Below are positions 52,621 through 64,000 of a stretch of 64,000 nt of DNA, piece by piece. Both the position numbers and the translations under genes were made by a program. The stretch covers positions 63,520,001-63,584,000 of the forward strand of contig CM075353.1 of assembly GCA_037693485.1 (NCBI GenBank). Direction: 5' to 3'. Below the pieces are notes generated by a model. The model was not told where the DNA came from. It did no database searches and was given only the letters and a program-made list of their open reading frames with translations. This DNA comes from Kitagawia praeruptora (lineage: Eukaryota > Streptophyta > Magnoliopsida > Apiales > Apiaceae). The number at the start of each line of letters is the position of its first letter. Within the stretch, counting starts at the first letter, position 1.

Positions 52621-54400
52621 AAAGTCGTAAGCTCTTCTTGGTTTTCCATATTTCCTTGATTATGCTAGTGATAGGCAAATTGTTGATTACTCTGAAACAA
52701 AGCAATCTGGTATCTGGATCAGTACTTGAATACTGTCTTTATTTTTTTATTTTTAAAAATATTTAACACAGCATATTATACTTGAGTCTGCCGTGTGCCA
52801 AGCAATGTGTTCATCAGTAAAGTTGTACAAACAATGAACAAAATGTTGGTACACTCTTTGCCTGATAGGGCTGGAGGTTTGACTCTATGCACACATTTGT
52901 GTAGTTGTCATTTTGTGCTTACAACTTTCAAGAAGTTTGTAATATAAGAAATTGAATAAAAAAGTTTCAGAGTATAACTGAGTTTGTGCTATCATCAATA
53001 AGTTGGTTAGTAAGTTGCATAATAAGAGATTAAGTAAAACAATTTAGATTAAGCATGTCAACAACTTTCCGAGGAACAGATTACAGAAATATAAACAGCG
53101 CACATCTTATATGTTTCATTAATGTTTATATTGAATCTGAAAAACATTATTTACATTATCACATGTTCAGAACTCTACATGACGAATAATGGGATAATAT
53201 GCCTTTGTCTAGCTCTGTCTTATCATTCTTGTAGAAGTTTTTTATTAAGTTGAAAGCTTGGTGTATACTGTAATAGTTATCATTTTTGTGATTGTGAGCG
53301 TTGAGTTTGGAATAATTGAATTGCTTTGGTAAGAAGCAGGGTATGCCCTTCCTTAGTGTACAGGGAGTAGTTCTTAGTTGCAATTGTACTGTTGCTTTCC
53401 GGTCAACAAAATGTACAAAAAGACAAGTTCTTAGCTGGGCCACTCTGATTCTTCAACCTTCCCTGTAATTTAACAAGTTCAATGAATCTAGCAATATAAG
53501 CCAGGATTTTTGTTTGTTGGTATTGGACAGTTGGGTACCCTGTAGGACTGTACGTTGTACCTCCAGCCGAGTTTAAAGTCATCATTTATTGTGAGAAAAA
53601 TAATTGAAAAGAATAAATGTCCATTTTGTAAGCGAAGACTAGAAAAAAGAAATATCGTAGTAGTAGTATTTTGTAAGAGACGAGTATGGGCCTGGTTTTG
53701 TGGACTTACCGGACTATTGACATAGCTCCGAGTTAATTAATTTAATGGAATCATCTTCCTTCTTGGCAAAAAAAAAAAAAAAAAAAAGTTAAAGACCAAA
53801 TAATTGTTAAGTTTAAATTAGTTTAATTGGTCTTTCTTCTTCTTTTTTTCGTGAAATGTGACTTGGTCCTGGGATGGGGAATTAATTTAGAAGATTGGAT
53901 TTTTAAAAATAGGCTGTACTATTATTTATTTTAAAGTTGTAGCAGAAATTTTCTAGTCGCATGCAATTTAGAGTATTGACTCAAAAAAAAAACTCTGGTT
54001 CATACATTATCAATTGGACTAATTAAATAAAGGATTAAAAAAATTTTAAGTAAAAAATTAGGATTAGGCAGAGGGTCAAAATAAAAACGATAAGATATTT
54101 AATTGTATGAGTTAAAATAAGGTGCTGATATATTCACATCCTAAAATTATAACTGCATATCCTAAATTAAAATTGGATTGATTTACCCTCTCATAATTCA
54201 TACATATATACACATTTTAAAATTATAGTTGCACAATGCACATCCTAAATTAAAAATCCTAAATTAAAATTGGATGGAATTACCCTCTCTCATTTTGTAC
54301 CCGTTCGGTCAGCTCTTTTATCAATTTATCCCCTTCCATTTTGTCGTTTTTGACCTTATTTTACTTTTTCATTTTATTACTTCCAAAATTCTCATGTCTA
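52621..54400. other. 3' UTR/intergenic region, no gene supported
   Basis: The Snapin-like 3' UTR starts here; its end is not defined. Short minus-strand frames near 53160-53585 have no recognisable motif. A run of about 21 A lies at 53768-53788 and could be the tail of an unrecognised retroposon, but no target duplication was found. Confidence 0.5.
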
Positions 54401-54429
54401 TTGTACTTATAAATTTATAAAAAACGTCA

Positions 54430-55300
54430 TCTCCATCTCATGAGAGTCGACTCTCAAATTTAGCCGCCGGTCACCCCTTTTTCTCCATTTTCTTCCATCA
54501 TCCATCCTCCAATCCTCCATTCAACCATCTAATCCCCTTCTTCTTCCCTCCCTCTCCCTTCTTCCTCATCTTCTTCATCCGTCCCCCTCTTCATCCTCAC
54601 CTTTCCTTCCCCTCTTCCAGATCTATCCTATATTTTCTCTTTTTTCTTGTTAATAAGTTCATTAATCTTCATCTCTGGGTGGGATTTTGATTATTTTCGT
54701 CCATCTTTTTGGTAGTTTTATGTCTCTACTATGTGAGAGTTTTGGTTTTCGTTTCTTAATTGTGAGCGGGGTTTTGTTGAAAATGATTTTGTTGATGTTT
54801 TGGAGAATCTGGAAAACCCGCATTGAAACTGGATTGGTGGTGATTATTGCAAGAGCTCACCTTTCACAATTAAAGATTGTTCATTCGTTATCGGTTTTCA
54901 CTTTCGGCATGTTTATAGCTGGTATCTGGGATGTAGATAGCTGGGGTGAAGAATCCATTTTTGTCATGTCTATAGCTGGTATCCGTCATGTAGATAGCTG
55001 GGGTGTCGCTCCTTGGGGTTTTTGAACACTGGGCTAACAATTGTTTTTATGTGATATGGTCATTTGTGATGCTGCTGCTTTCCGGAATGTTGGTGCAATA
55101 TGGATTGCTCGGGATGTCTTCGACTTCGTTTTTAATTTCAAGAATTTTTAAATTCTATGTGTTAAACGATCAGAAAACAAATCAACTAATATGTTTAGTT
55201 TGTTATTTGTTTCTCAATCTGGTTGTAATGACAGTTGGAGATTTGTTCTGACTGTATTATGTTATTTTTAATGAAATTATGCATTTCGTCAAAAAAAAAT
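54430..55300 (+). mobile_element. Candidate non-LTR retroposon (LINE-derived)
   Basis: A pyrimidine-rich, 5'-UTR-like segment (54470-54620) leads to a non-coding body. The 3' end reads TTTTAATGAAATTATGCATT, then TCGTC and A9, as in plant LINE/SINE tails. It contains a ~57-bp tandem duplication (ATAGCTGGTATC...GTAGATAGCTGGGGTG at 54914 and 54971). No ORF or target duplication is clear, so the boundaries are approximate. Confidence 0.4.
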
Positions 55301-55707
55301 AAAATATTTTAATAAACAAAAATCAAAAATAGGGTTGAACATAATTAAATAATTAAATTGCAAGTATTTGATTTGGATTGCTTTCAGATTTACTAAATTG
55401 TTAAAAAAAATTGCAACTGGTTGATTGCAGTATTTTTATATGCTGTAGTATTTTTCAAAAAAGCCCTTATATATAAGGATATAACAGTAAAAGGAAATAA
55501 CAATTACAATAACAGATTTTGAAAAGTTGTTGATAATTGTACATTAAAAAAATGACGGCTACATTAAATAAAATGACGGACAACTAATGTGCATGAATTT
55601 TTGTTTTAAAAAGAGATTACTGAAGAGAGTAAGTTTCTTTAACTAATTTAAAATTCAATGAATCAAACACAGAAAGCCATTTTTCAAGCATAAATCCTTT
55701 ATATATA

Positions 55708-56066
55708 CTACCTTATAACCCGTGCAAAGCACGGGTTATTTTTAATATTTTATAATTTATTTATAATATAATATAATTTTATAAATATTGATTTTAATAT
55801 GTTATTGAAAGAATTCAAAACTTACATATTTGTATATAATAATTTTTAGTATTAAATATAAATTAATATGTTGTTGGCGGGAATCGAACCTTGGACCTTC
55901 TGCATATAACAACTTTTAGTATTTTAGTATTGTTAAATCTAACGGTCATGATCTATTTGAGTTGCTAATCTAACAGTGATAAGTGAGGGATAACAAAAAA
56001 TGGGGATAACCAAAAATAGGGGGTAACCAACTACAAATTATACCCCCTTTTGCTTATTATAATTTA
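55708..56066 (-). mobile_element. Helitron family 1, copy ii, lacking its 5' tip
   Basis: On the minus strand the 3' end is AACCCGTGCTTTGCACGGGTT (hairpin), then ATAAGGTAG before T. The body includes GGTTCGATTCCCGCCAACAA and TAATTTGTAGTTGGTTACCC. The expected 5' TCTATACTATAT is replaced by TAAATTATAATAAGC where it fuses with copy iii. Confidence 0.75.
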
Positions 56067-58009
56067 CTAGCTTATAACCCGTGCAATGCACGAGTTTCTT
56101 GTATTATATTATAAATTTTATTTAATATTATAATTATATTTTTGTATAATCATTATTTTTAATAATTTTTTTTAATTTTTATTTAATATAATTTAATATA
56201 CTCATGTTTACAAATTATATTAATGTTTCCTTATTATAAATAATGTATACAATTTTTAATATATTTTATTAATAATTGATTTTTGGGTATATATTAATGA
56301 TTGTAAGATTTGTTGTAAATTAAAAAGGTAACGTGTTGTAATTATAAAGGAAATATTAATGATCGAAATATATGATACGCTTGATGTTTTTATGTGTTTA
56401 TAAAAGGTAATATGTTCAACTAAAAGTAAATGTGTAAAAGGCAATCGACTAATTGCCATTAATTTTATTATATTAATGTGAAAAAGGCAATCGACTAATT
56501 ACCATTAATTTTATTATCTTAATTGACTAATTATCATTAATTATAGCGTGTTTTAATTGGAAAGAAAATATTAATGATGGAAAGATATGATACGATTTAT
56601 GTTTTTAGGTGTTTATAAAAGGTATTATCTCTACTAATTACCATTAATTATATTATGTTATTATTTATTTTTGTACGGGTTTCTTGTATTATATTATAAA
56701 TTTTATTTAATATTATAATTATATTTTTGTATAATCATTATTTTTAATAATTTTTTAATTTTTATTTAATATAATTTAATATACTCATGTTTACAAATTA
56801 TATTAATGTTTCCTTATTATAAATAATGTATACGATTTTTAATATATTTTATTAATAATTGAGAAATATGATGTGATATTTTCGGGTATATATTAATGAT
56901 TGTAAGATTTGCTGTAAATTAAAAAGGTAACGTATTGTAATTATAAAGGAAATATTAATGATCGAAATATATGATATGATGTTTTTAGGTGTTTATAAAA
57001 GGTAACATGTTCAACTAAAAGTAAATGTGAAAAAAGCAATCGACTAATTGCCATTAATTTTATTATATTAATGTGAAAAAGGAGGCAATCGACTAATTAC
57101 CATTAATTTTATTATCTTAATTGACTAATTATCATTAATTATAGCGTGTTTTAATTGGAAAGAAAAAATATTAATGATGGAAAGATATGATACGATTTAT
57201 GTTTTTAGGTGTTTATAAAAGGTATTATCTCTACTAATTACCATTAATTATATTATGTTATTATTTATTTTTGTACGGGTTTCTTGTATTATATTATAAA
57301 TTTTATTTAATATTATAATTATATTTTTGTATAATCATTATTTTTAATAATTTTTTTAATTTTTATTTAATATAATTTAATATACTCATGTTTATAAATT
57401 ATATTAATGTTTCCTTATTATAAATAATGTATACGATTTTTAATATATTTTATTAATAATTGAGAAATATGATGTGATATTTTCGGGTATATATTAATGA
57501 TTGTAAGATTTGTTGTAAATTAAAAATAATTGAGAAATATGATGTGATGTTTTCGGGTATATATTAATGATTGTAAGATTTGTTGTAAATTAAAAAGGTA
57601 ACGTGTTGTAATTATAAAGGAAATATTAATGATCGAAATATATGATATGATATTTTTAGGTGTTTATAAAAAGTAATATGTTCAACTAAAAGTAAATGTG
57701 AAAAAGGCAATCGATTAATTGCCATTAATTTTATTATATTAATGTGAAAAAGGCAATCGACTAATTACCATTAATTTTATTATCTTAATTGACTAATTAT
57801 CATTAATTATATCGTGTTTTAATTGGAAAGAAAATATTAATGATGGAAAGATATTATCTCTACTAATTATCATTAATTATATTATGTTATTATTTATTTT
57901 AGGTGTATTTATGTTTCTTTATAATGAAGGGTAAATAAGTAAATTCACTTAGTACCAAAAAACAGGTACCAAAACTTTCAATGTTTCGGAATTTATATAA
58001 TAGTATAGA
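56067..58009 (-). mobile_element. Helitron family 2 with internal triplication
   Basis: Minus-strand 5' end TCTATACTATTATATAAATT at 58009. The 3' end is the hairpin CGTGCATTGCACGGGTT, then ATAAGCTAG before T at 56067. The insertion sits between A (56066) and T (58010). The interior is three head-to-tail copies of a ~600-bp unit; GGTTTCTTGTATTATATTAT recurs at about 56093 (variant), 56677 and 57278. A 67-bp duplication (AATTGAGAAATATGATGTGA...) lies at 57460-57590. No coding capacity. Confidence 0.85.
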
Positions 58010-58465
58010 TTTATAATATAATATAATATTATAAATACTGATTTTAATATGTTATTGAAAAAATTCAAACCTTACATATTTGTATATAATAATTTTTAGT
58101 ATTAAATATAAATTAATATGTTGTTGGCGGGTAGGGATGGGAACGGGTCGGGTTCGGCTCGGGTTTTGCAAAATCCAAATCCAAATCCAAATATTTTCGG
58201 GTTTCGGGTTTCGGATCGTATCGGGTTTTGGATCCAAAACTCAATATCCAAATCCAAATCCGTCGGGTTTCGGATCGGATCGGGTTTTTTTCGGGTATTC
58301 AAAATTAAAAATAGTGTAAATAAGTTGCTTAACAAAAAAATAAAAAAAATTGTGTAAGTAAGTTAAAAAATACCGCTACATCCATGACAATTTATTTTCT
58401 CGATCTTTCCATATCTTATGTCTCAAAGATATGTGTATGTATAATATGTATTTAAAATATACATT

Positions 58466-58509
<44 letters not shown>

Positions 58510-59019
58510 ATAGTGTATGTATAATATGTATTTATAATATACATTTATATATAATATATAATATATAAAATATAAAATATAATAAATAAAAGTCGGGTAT
58601 TTTTCGGGTTTCGGGTTCGGCTCGGGTTTTGATCGGGTTTCGGGTTTCGGATCGGGTTTCGGATCGGGTTTCATGAAATCCATATCCATATCCAAAATCT
58701 TTCGGGTTTAAAATTTAAATCCATATCCATATCCAAATCCAAAATATCGGGTTCGGATCGAATAAAAAATCGGTTTTTGAATCGGGTATCCGTCGGATCG
58801 GATTTTTTTCCCATCCCTATTGGCGGGAATCGAACCTTGGACCTTCTGCATATAACAACTTTTAGTATTTTAGTATTGTTAAATCTAACGGTCATGATTT
58901 ATTTGAGTTGCTAATCTAACGGTGATAAGTGAGGGATAACCAAAAATGGGGATAACCAAAAATAGGGGGTAACCAACTAAAAATTATACCCCCTTTTGCT
59001 TATTATAATATAGTATAGA
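58010..59019 (-). mobile_element. Helitron family 1, copy iii, lacking its 3' end, with hAT insertion
   Basis: Intact minus-strand 5' end TCTATACTATATTATAATAA at 59019. The family-1 block is split by a hAT element (58132-58819). Its 3' hairpin is absent. Across the family-2 insertion its sequence joins that of copy ii at a shared TTATAATTTATTTATAAT segment. Confidence 0.78.
58132..58819. mobile_element. hAT-type non-autonomous element nested in a Helitron
   Basis: Ends TAGGGATGGGAACGGG and (complement) TAGGGATGGGAAAAAAATCC, with an exact 8-bp target duplication TTGGCGGG (58124-58131 and 58820-58827). Subterminal arrays of CGGGTTTCGGATCGGGT repeats. A (TA)n tract lies at 58467-58510. No transposase. 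Confidence 0.93.
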
Positions 59020-59020
59020 T

Positions 59021-59700
59021 AGATTATAGGTCAACATGGAATTTTCACCCATTTAGTAATTTACTAAAATATCTCTGCATCATGTTAATGTTAAAAAAAA
59101 ATGATTTCAATGGAAATGAACCCATGACCTCCATGTACCAATTTCTTTTGTCCACATTATTACCACTAGACTAGAACACTTTAGTATACACTTCTTAAAA
59201 TTATTTATTGCATACACAAACAATCCACTTGTTACATTTCCTTTAATAATAACAATATTCTTATGTCTGCATATATTAGTACCGCTAAACTAGAATACTT
59301 AATGATACACTTTTTAAAATCAATAATTGCATACGCAAGCAATCCACTTGCTACATTCGCTTTAATATCTATTTTCAAATTTATTCGGGATAAAATTTAT
59401 TAAAATGATAAGAAGATATAAGATATTTTTAACTGAATAAATAGACTGAATGTACGTGTATTTATTATAGAACTTTCAATATATACTATACAAATTCAAA
59501 TGGTACATGAATGACAATATTTATAGATGAGCATTTCTCCTGGTCTGCCCGACCCCGATCTAATCCCTTTCCAGTTTGGAGATTCGAGAAATTTTCTCTT
59601 TCCCATTTGGAGATTCGGGAAATTTTTCGGATTTGGACGTGAAACATGAATGTTATAAAATAAAAATTTGGGGATGAGAACGAGATGAGGGAATAAAGCA
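59021..59700. other. AT-rich stretch, no gene seen
   Basis: No coding frame. A GC-richer patch at 59535-59700 (GGAGATTCGGGAAATTTTTC) and a related patch at 60905-61205 have a composition like hAT subterminal regions. They may be the two ends of a larger element containing 59711-60612, but terminal repeats could not be matched. Confidence 0.35.
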
Positions 59701-59710
59701 TCCTGGCTAA

Positions 59711-60612
59711 GGGGTCATTTATTAAATCTGAATATCACTTTTTGAACCATTGATTATCTGAACGGTTGAATAATTTGAATTCTGAACGAAAGTTGTTGTT
59801 TGATAAAATTAAAAAGTTTCTGAATGACAAACTATTTGAGTTTTTTCCTAAACATATTTTCCGAATAATTAAAATATTTTGAGCAATAATAAATTTTAAA
59901 AGTAAGATGAATTATTTTTTCAGGCTTTTTCGATATATACCCAAGTTCAGATTTTTTTTTTTGCAAAAGTACCTTTTTAAAAAAATATATATATATATTG
60001 CAAAAATACCAACTTATTTGCAAAAATACCAACTTATTTGCAAAAATACGGTGTACAACCAAATCAACTAAATACAATTGTTTGCAACCGCATATGCAAC
60101 TCTATGAAAACTTTGTGCAGCCGTATATGCAACCTGATAAGATGGTATTTTTGCAAAATGTTTTTTCTGAAAAATGTATTTTTGTAAATATTTTAAGAAT
60201 ATGGTAAAAGTATAAAAAAAATAGAAAAAATGTTATTTTTGGTAAATATTCATTATTTTTTTTATTATATATTTTTTGAATTATTTTAATATCCTTATGT
60301 TAGAAAAAACGTGTCTACGAAATACGATTGCCAAAAAGTTAGCTTGACATAAATTATATAATTTTAAAATTAGTTAATCATATTGAATAGAATAGATATA
60401 TAATATACATACCTAATATTCAATAATCATTGATGCATACAACAAAGAGATTTTGAATGGTTTAGTTGGAATTCTAAGGATGGTATCGTCTAGAGGAATG
60501 TGGGAGTCGTCCAGCACCATCCAGATTTCTAAATAATTAACAAACAATTTGAACGGCAATCACATGAATGGTTCCGTTCATATTCTTTGATTCAGCCATT
60601 AACAAATGAACC
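59711..60612. mobile_element. Probable hAT-like MITE
   Basis: The left GGGGTCATTTATTAAATCTG and the complement of the right end GGGTTCATTTGTTAATGGCT are similar. The inner motif GAACGG occurs in both. The 8-bp target duplication is not evident, so the exact ends are uncertain. Confidence 0.5.
60001..60049. repeat. 20-bp tandem repeat, 2.5 copies
   Basis: CAAAAATACCAACTTATTTG repeated twice exactly and then partly. Confidence 0.92.
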
Positions 60613-60664
60613 CAAAATTCCCAATTCTTGTTCCCCAGTCGATTATCATATTTAAGAAAAATAA

Positions 60665-60667
<3 letters not shown>

Positions 60668-60703
<36 letters not shown>
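60668..60703. repeat. (TA)n microsatellite
   Basis: About 17 TA units. Confidence 0.9.
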
Positions 60704-60704
<1 letters not shown>

Positions 60705-61210
60705 TAGATTATTAAGAATAAATGTAATTCAAAGATTCAAATTTTTTATAAATTTAACATGTCATAAATATAATATAATTTTAATAATATTTTTCATCTT
60801 TTATTAAAATCGCTATTTATAATATAATAATAAATCTATAATGATTTATTAAAATAATTTGATTATCCAATATATTAGAAAATGTATAAATTTTAATTAA
60901 AAAAAATAAGAATCTCCAAATTTTCGTGGGGATCCTCGTTCCCCGTTCGGTCCCATTTTGGGATCGATACGGGTTCAACGATTAGGTTCAAAATTTTAAT
61001 TAAAAATAAGTTCGAAATTTTAATTAAAAATATTGAAATTCATGATTTCTCGCGGGGATACATATTTTCTTTTTGACGTAGGAATCGGGAGCGAAATAAT
61101 TTTCGTCCATGAACCGGAACAGGTTTAACGATTTTGTTTGGATTCGGGGATCAGGATGGATATAGCACTCCCTGACCTTGAATTGACCCGATGCCCATTC
61201 TCAAACAACA

Positions 61211-62200
61211 AGAATTCATTTAGTATCAAATTTGGCCATCTAGATACGAAATACACTCAACTAAATACCAACAAAAGAATAGGTACATCAATTTTTTTAG
61301 CAACTTAAGAACAAACGGTAATACAACTAAATAGTTGATGATAATACGTTAATCCAATTTGTTGACAAATATTAGATGAGTTTGATTTAAATTCAAAAGA
61401 TATAATGTTATCACAATCACATTTGAAAAACGTATACATGTTTAATGTGTGAGAGGTATGACAATTAACTATTTTATTATCATAATACATATTAAGCTCC
61501 TAACCACAACAATAATTTTATATAAAAATATGAAAATGGAGGTCGCTGAGAGGTTGTAAAGAAGAATGAGAGATGATCGAAGAGATGAAGGATGAATAAA
61601 CTTGAGGTTGTTAAAGACGAAAGAGAGGTGGTGTGGCAAAAAGAATGTGCATATATGATGTGGTTGAAGGAATGAACGGATCTGAGAGGTATATCGAGGT
61701 GGCATGATAGTGGTCGGAAAGAGACCGAAGTGAGAAGGTACCTGATCAGTAATAAATTGGAGAGATGTGAGGTAGGCTACCTGATCAGTAATAAATTGTG
61801 TAGATATAAGGTAAACATATGGGTAGAAGAGAAAATAGATATTTAAAATATGTTGTGGTGAAAATTGAAAGTAGTTAAAAAATTGTTGTTGTGGTGATCC
61901 TTTTAGGATAATTGTTGTCGTGGTGATCCTTTTAGGATTCTACTAAAAACACTGTTATCGTGGAAATATTTGATAGCTGACAATTAACTCTAATATACCA
62001 CTTTTGTCGGTTATTCTTCTCGCATTAAACAAGTACCACTATAAATATGAATCTCGAAATTCAGAGTGTGCTAATAATTTGAATTTAGAATGATTATAAC
62101 TACTGAATCGGTAGACCGTTGCACGTGAAAGGTAAAATAGACTAATAAGAAGATACAATGGATTTTATCGCAAAATTAAAAAAAATGTTATATGAATTAA
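61211..62200. other. AT-rich stretch, no gene supported
   Basis: No convincing ORF. Short direct repeats: CTACCTGATCAGTAATAAATTG (61738 and 61780) and GTGGTGATCCTTTTAGGAT (61892 and 61919). It may be the body of the Helitron whose 3' end follows. Confidence 0.45.
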
Positions 62201-62206
62201 AATGTG

Positions 62207-62236
62207 GCCCGTGCCTTGCACGGGCTTTCATGCTAG
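62207..62236 (+). mobile_element. Helitron 3' end (5' end not located)
   Basis: A perfect 8-bp stem hairpin GCCCGTGCCTTGCACGGGC (62207-62225) is followed by TTTCATGCTAG and then T, the canonical Helitron 3' structure on the plus strand. No matching TC 5' end was identified upstream. Confidence 0.7.
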
Positions 62237-62338
62237 TATTTTTAGTAAACTAATTTAGTATTCAATGAATCAAACACAGAACCCGCTTTTCAGCCAAAAA
62301 ATTTCTAGTTACGTAATCGGTAAATGATTGTTTCCGTA

Positions 62339-62656
62339 TCTATACTATACTATATTATAATAAGCAAAAGGGGTATAATTTGTAGTTGGTTACCCCATTT
62401 TTGGTTATCCCTCATTTTATCACCGTTAGATCAACAACTCAAATAGATCATGACCATTAGATATAACAATACTAAAAGTTGTTATATGCAGAGGTTCAAG
62501 GTTCGATTCCCGCCAATAACATATTAGTTTATATTTAATACTAAAAATTATTATATATTAATATATTTAAATTAATACTGATAATAGTATATTATATTAT
62601 AAATAAATTATAAAAAAATTAAAAGTAACCCCTGCTTTGCACGAGCTATAAGCTAG
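62339..62656 (+). mobile_element. Helitron family 1, copy iv (complete, 318 bp)
   Basis: Plus strand: TCTATACTATACTATATTAT after A at the 5' end, and GCTTTGCACGAGCTATAAGCTAG before T at the 3' end. The body carries AGGTTCGATTCCCGCCAATA. It is the only family-1 copy with both ends, so it shows the unit length. Confidence 0.85.
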
Positions 62657-63132
62657 TACTTGTAATCTATATACACATAGCTAGAGCGTGGGTTCTTGTT
62701 AAACTAGTCCCGTGATTGCACCATTTCAAAAGCTTTTTGTGTATCGTAGTGAAGACCAAATGTGTCGTTCACAGCTATCATACCAATCCCATTGTAAAGT
62801 ATTATTGCGTTTATAATGAAATAGAGGAGCTTTTGGATAAATCCGATAACGGGAAAAAGGGTTAGAGGAGCTCCATTTTCGAGAAATGAGGAGAATGAAA
62901 GTGCAGAATATTGTAACAACCTAGTAGTAAAAGTTTAATCATCTTTATGTGATAATTCTATTGTAGTACCGCATAGGGTGGTTAAAAAGGTGGGTTAGTA
63001 AAAAGACAGTATTGAGCGAAATGATTCAACAAGTGTGGCCTATGTGGTGGGGTTGTGAGAAGTGTGGGTGTGGACCAGCAAACTGTGCATTTTGAGATAC
63101 GGGAGAAGGAGCGGGGCGGGGCTAAGGATATA

Positions 63133-63384
63133 TTCCCTTTGTCCAATCCATTTCTTTACATAAAAAATTATGTATCTGACACGTATTTTAAGTTACATTT
63201 TAAGAATAGTTCTATAATTTATTTTTAATATTTCTTTTTTTTGTATAATAATAAAACAATTCTATTTTTATACAAAAAAATAAAAATATCAAAAATAAGT
63301 TATAAAACTATCCTTAAAATACATCTTAAAATCCGTGCCGAAAATTGGTCCGCAAATGTAAAGTATCTGACGGGACAGAGGGAG
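63133..63384. mobile_element. Stowaway-type MITE (252 bp)
   Basis: Left TTCCCTTTGTCCAATCCATT and complement of right CTCCCTCTGTCCCGTCAGAT form imperfect inverted ends. Inner arms TTTACATA...TTATAAAACTATCCTTAAAAT mirror. TA dinucleotides flank both ends (63131-63132 and 63385-63386). Confidence 0.78.
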
Positions 63385-63386
63385 TA

Positions 63387-64000
63387 CTAAATATTACATA
63401 TAATATATTGCCGTTTTCTTGGTTAAAAAATTTTTGGGTTGAATTCTTTCCTATTTTATGTTGATGATGCTTGGTTTGTTGGAGCTGGACCATTTGCATG
63501 ACCATAACGTTTTACTCTTTCGACTCGTTAGTCCCAACATCGTGGCTCCCTCTCAATTCTGGTAGGATTGTTCTTCAAATCGCATAAATTGTAAAAATCC
63601 TTTGTACCACATTACATTGTATCGTAAAATATGATTTTTCCTTTTCATGTTACGGTTATGATTTGAAATTTGGACAAATTACGTGGTGCGATGCGGATCG
63701 TAATTTTGAATTTTGATCCTGCAGTGAGATATTGTAGGAGGTAGAATACAATATATCAAATCTCGAAGTCTTTTTGCTCTTTTTGTGTTTTTGTATTTAG
63801 GTTGATGTAGAAAAGATTTAAAATATGTAAAAAAAAAAAAGAAGAAAGAACAACAAGAAATACTATGCTTGAATGATTCACCTGAGCGTGTTTTTGGTAT
63901 TCCTTGAAAAATTTATGAAAGTTAATTCACAACTGCTTACACAGTTTAATTGTTTTTGTTTTGCAAGATTTTCTCTCTAAAGAACTAGCAAAGACAATTG
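63387..64000. other. No feature seen to window end
   Basis: AT-rich, no coding frame over 60 codons with recognisable content. An A-rich run lies at 63830-63848. Confidence 0.5.

Noticed and set aside
53403..53585. 60-codon minus-strand frame downstream of the Snapin-like gene
   Set aside because: Normal composition but no recognisable motif, splice partner or promoter. Length is expected by chance.
53768..53788. A-run as the tail of a retroposon
   Set aside because: No flanking target duplication or recognisable body could be found, so it is left as a homopolymer.
58052..58357. Several overlapping frames in the hAT element at 58132
   Set aside because: Generated by CGGGTTTCGGATC and CAAATCCAAATC repeats. 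Pro/Asn/Asp-rich or Phe/Gly-rich artefacts.
62495..62520. tRNA gene suggested by GGTTCGATTCC
   Set aside because: No acceptor stem, D arm or anticodon arm can be folded around it. It is only a B-box-like motif inside a Helitron.

Overview
This is plant nuclear DNA from a eudicot-like genome; I cannot name the species. It is AT-rich, has no bacterial gene organisation, and is built almost entirely of nested transposable elements. One ordinary host gene is recognisable, at 47945-52620.

Layout. 1-685: right part of a hAT-type element with GGTGCGGTTT repeats. 770-1309: a TRIM-like mini LTR element. 2187-7266: a complete but dead Ty1/copia element on the minus strand (237-bp LTRs, TSD ATTTT). 7272-8614 and 8615-26009: an old minus-strand LTR element. 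Only its ~4.7-kb LTR and primer-binding site are clear, and the LTR is split by Tat-A. 13178-25877: Tat-A, a 12.7-kb Ty3/gypsy element of the Tat lineage with almost identical 866-bp LTRs. 26013-32066: a Stowaway-type MITE split by a 5.8-kb CACTA transposon (26201-31981). The CACTA carries fragments of at least five host genes and itself contains a hAT MITE (30892-31418). 32303-32698: a MITE. 32933-44379: Tat-B, a second Tat element (595-bp LTRs, TSD GTAAT) with minisatellite arrays near its 3' LTR. 44691-45590: a short retroposon with a 12-bp TSD, then a MITE. 45619-47825: nested Helitrons running up to the promoter of a small Snapin/BLOC-1-like gene. The second intron of that gene holds a fold-back inverted repeat and a TRIM-like element. 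54430-59019: a possible retroposon and a composite of fused Helitrons with a hAT insertion. 59020-64000: hAT-like, Helitron and Stowaway pieces in AT-rich DNA.

Both Tat elements follow one plan. On the sense strand they carry gag, aspartic protease, reverse transcriptase, a degenerate first RNase H, a second RNase H and integrase, in a single frame broken by a few stop codons. Between pol and the 3' LTR each carries an antisense gene with a TATA box, introns, a domain resembling the putative gypsy-type transposon family, and a coiled coil. These antisense genes and the multi-gene CACTA are the most interesting content.

By LTR divergence counted by eye, Tat-A (1 of 866) is the youngest, then the intronic TRIM (2 of 277), Tat-B (about 5 of 595) and the copia element (about 4 of 237). 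The large split LTR must predate Tat-A, and the Stowaway must predate the CACTA.
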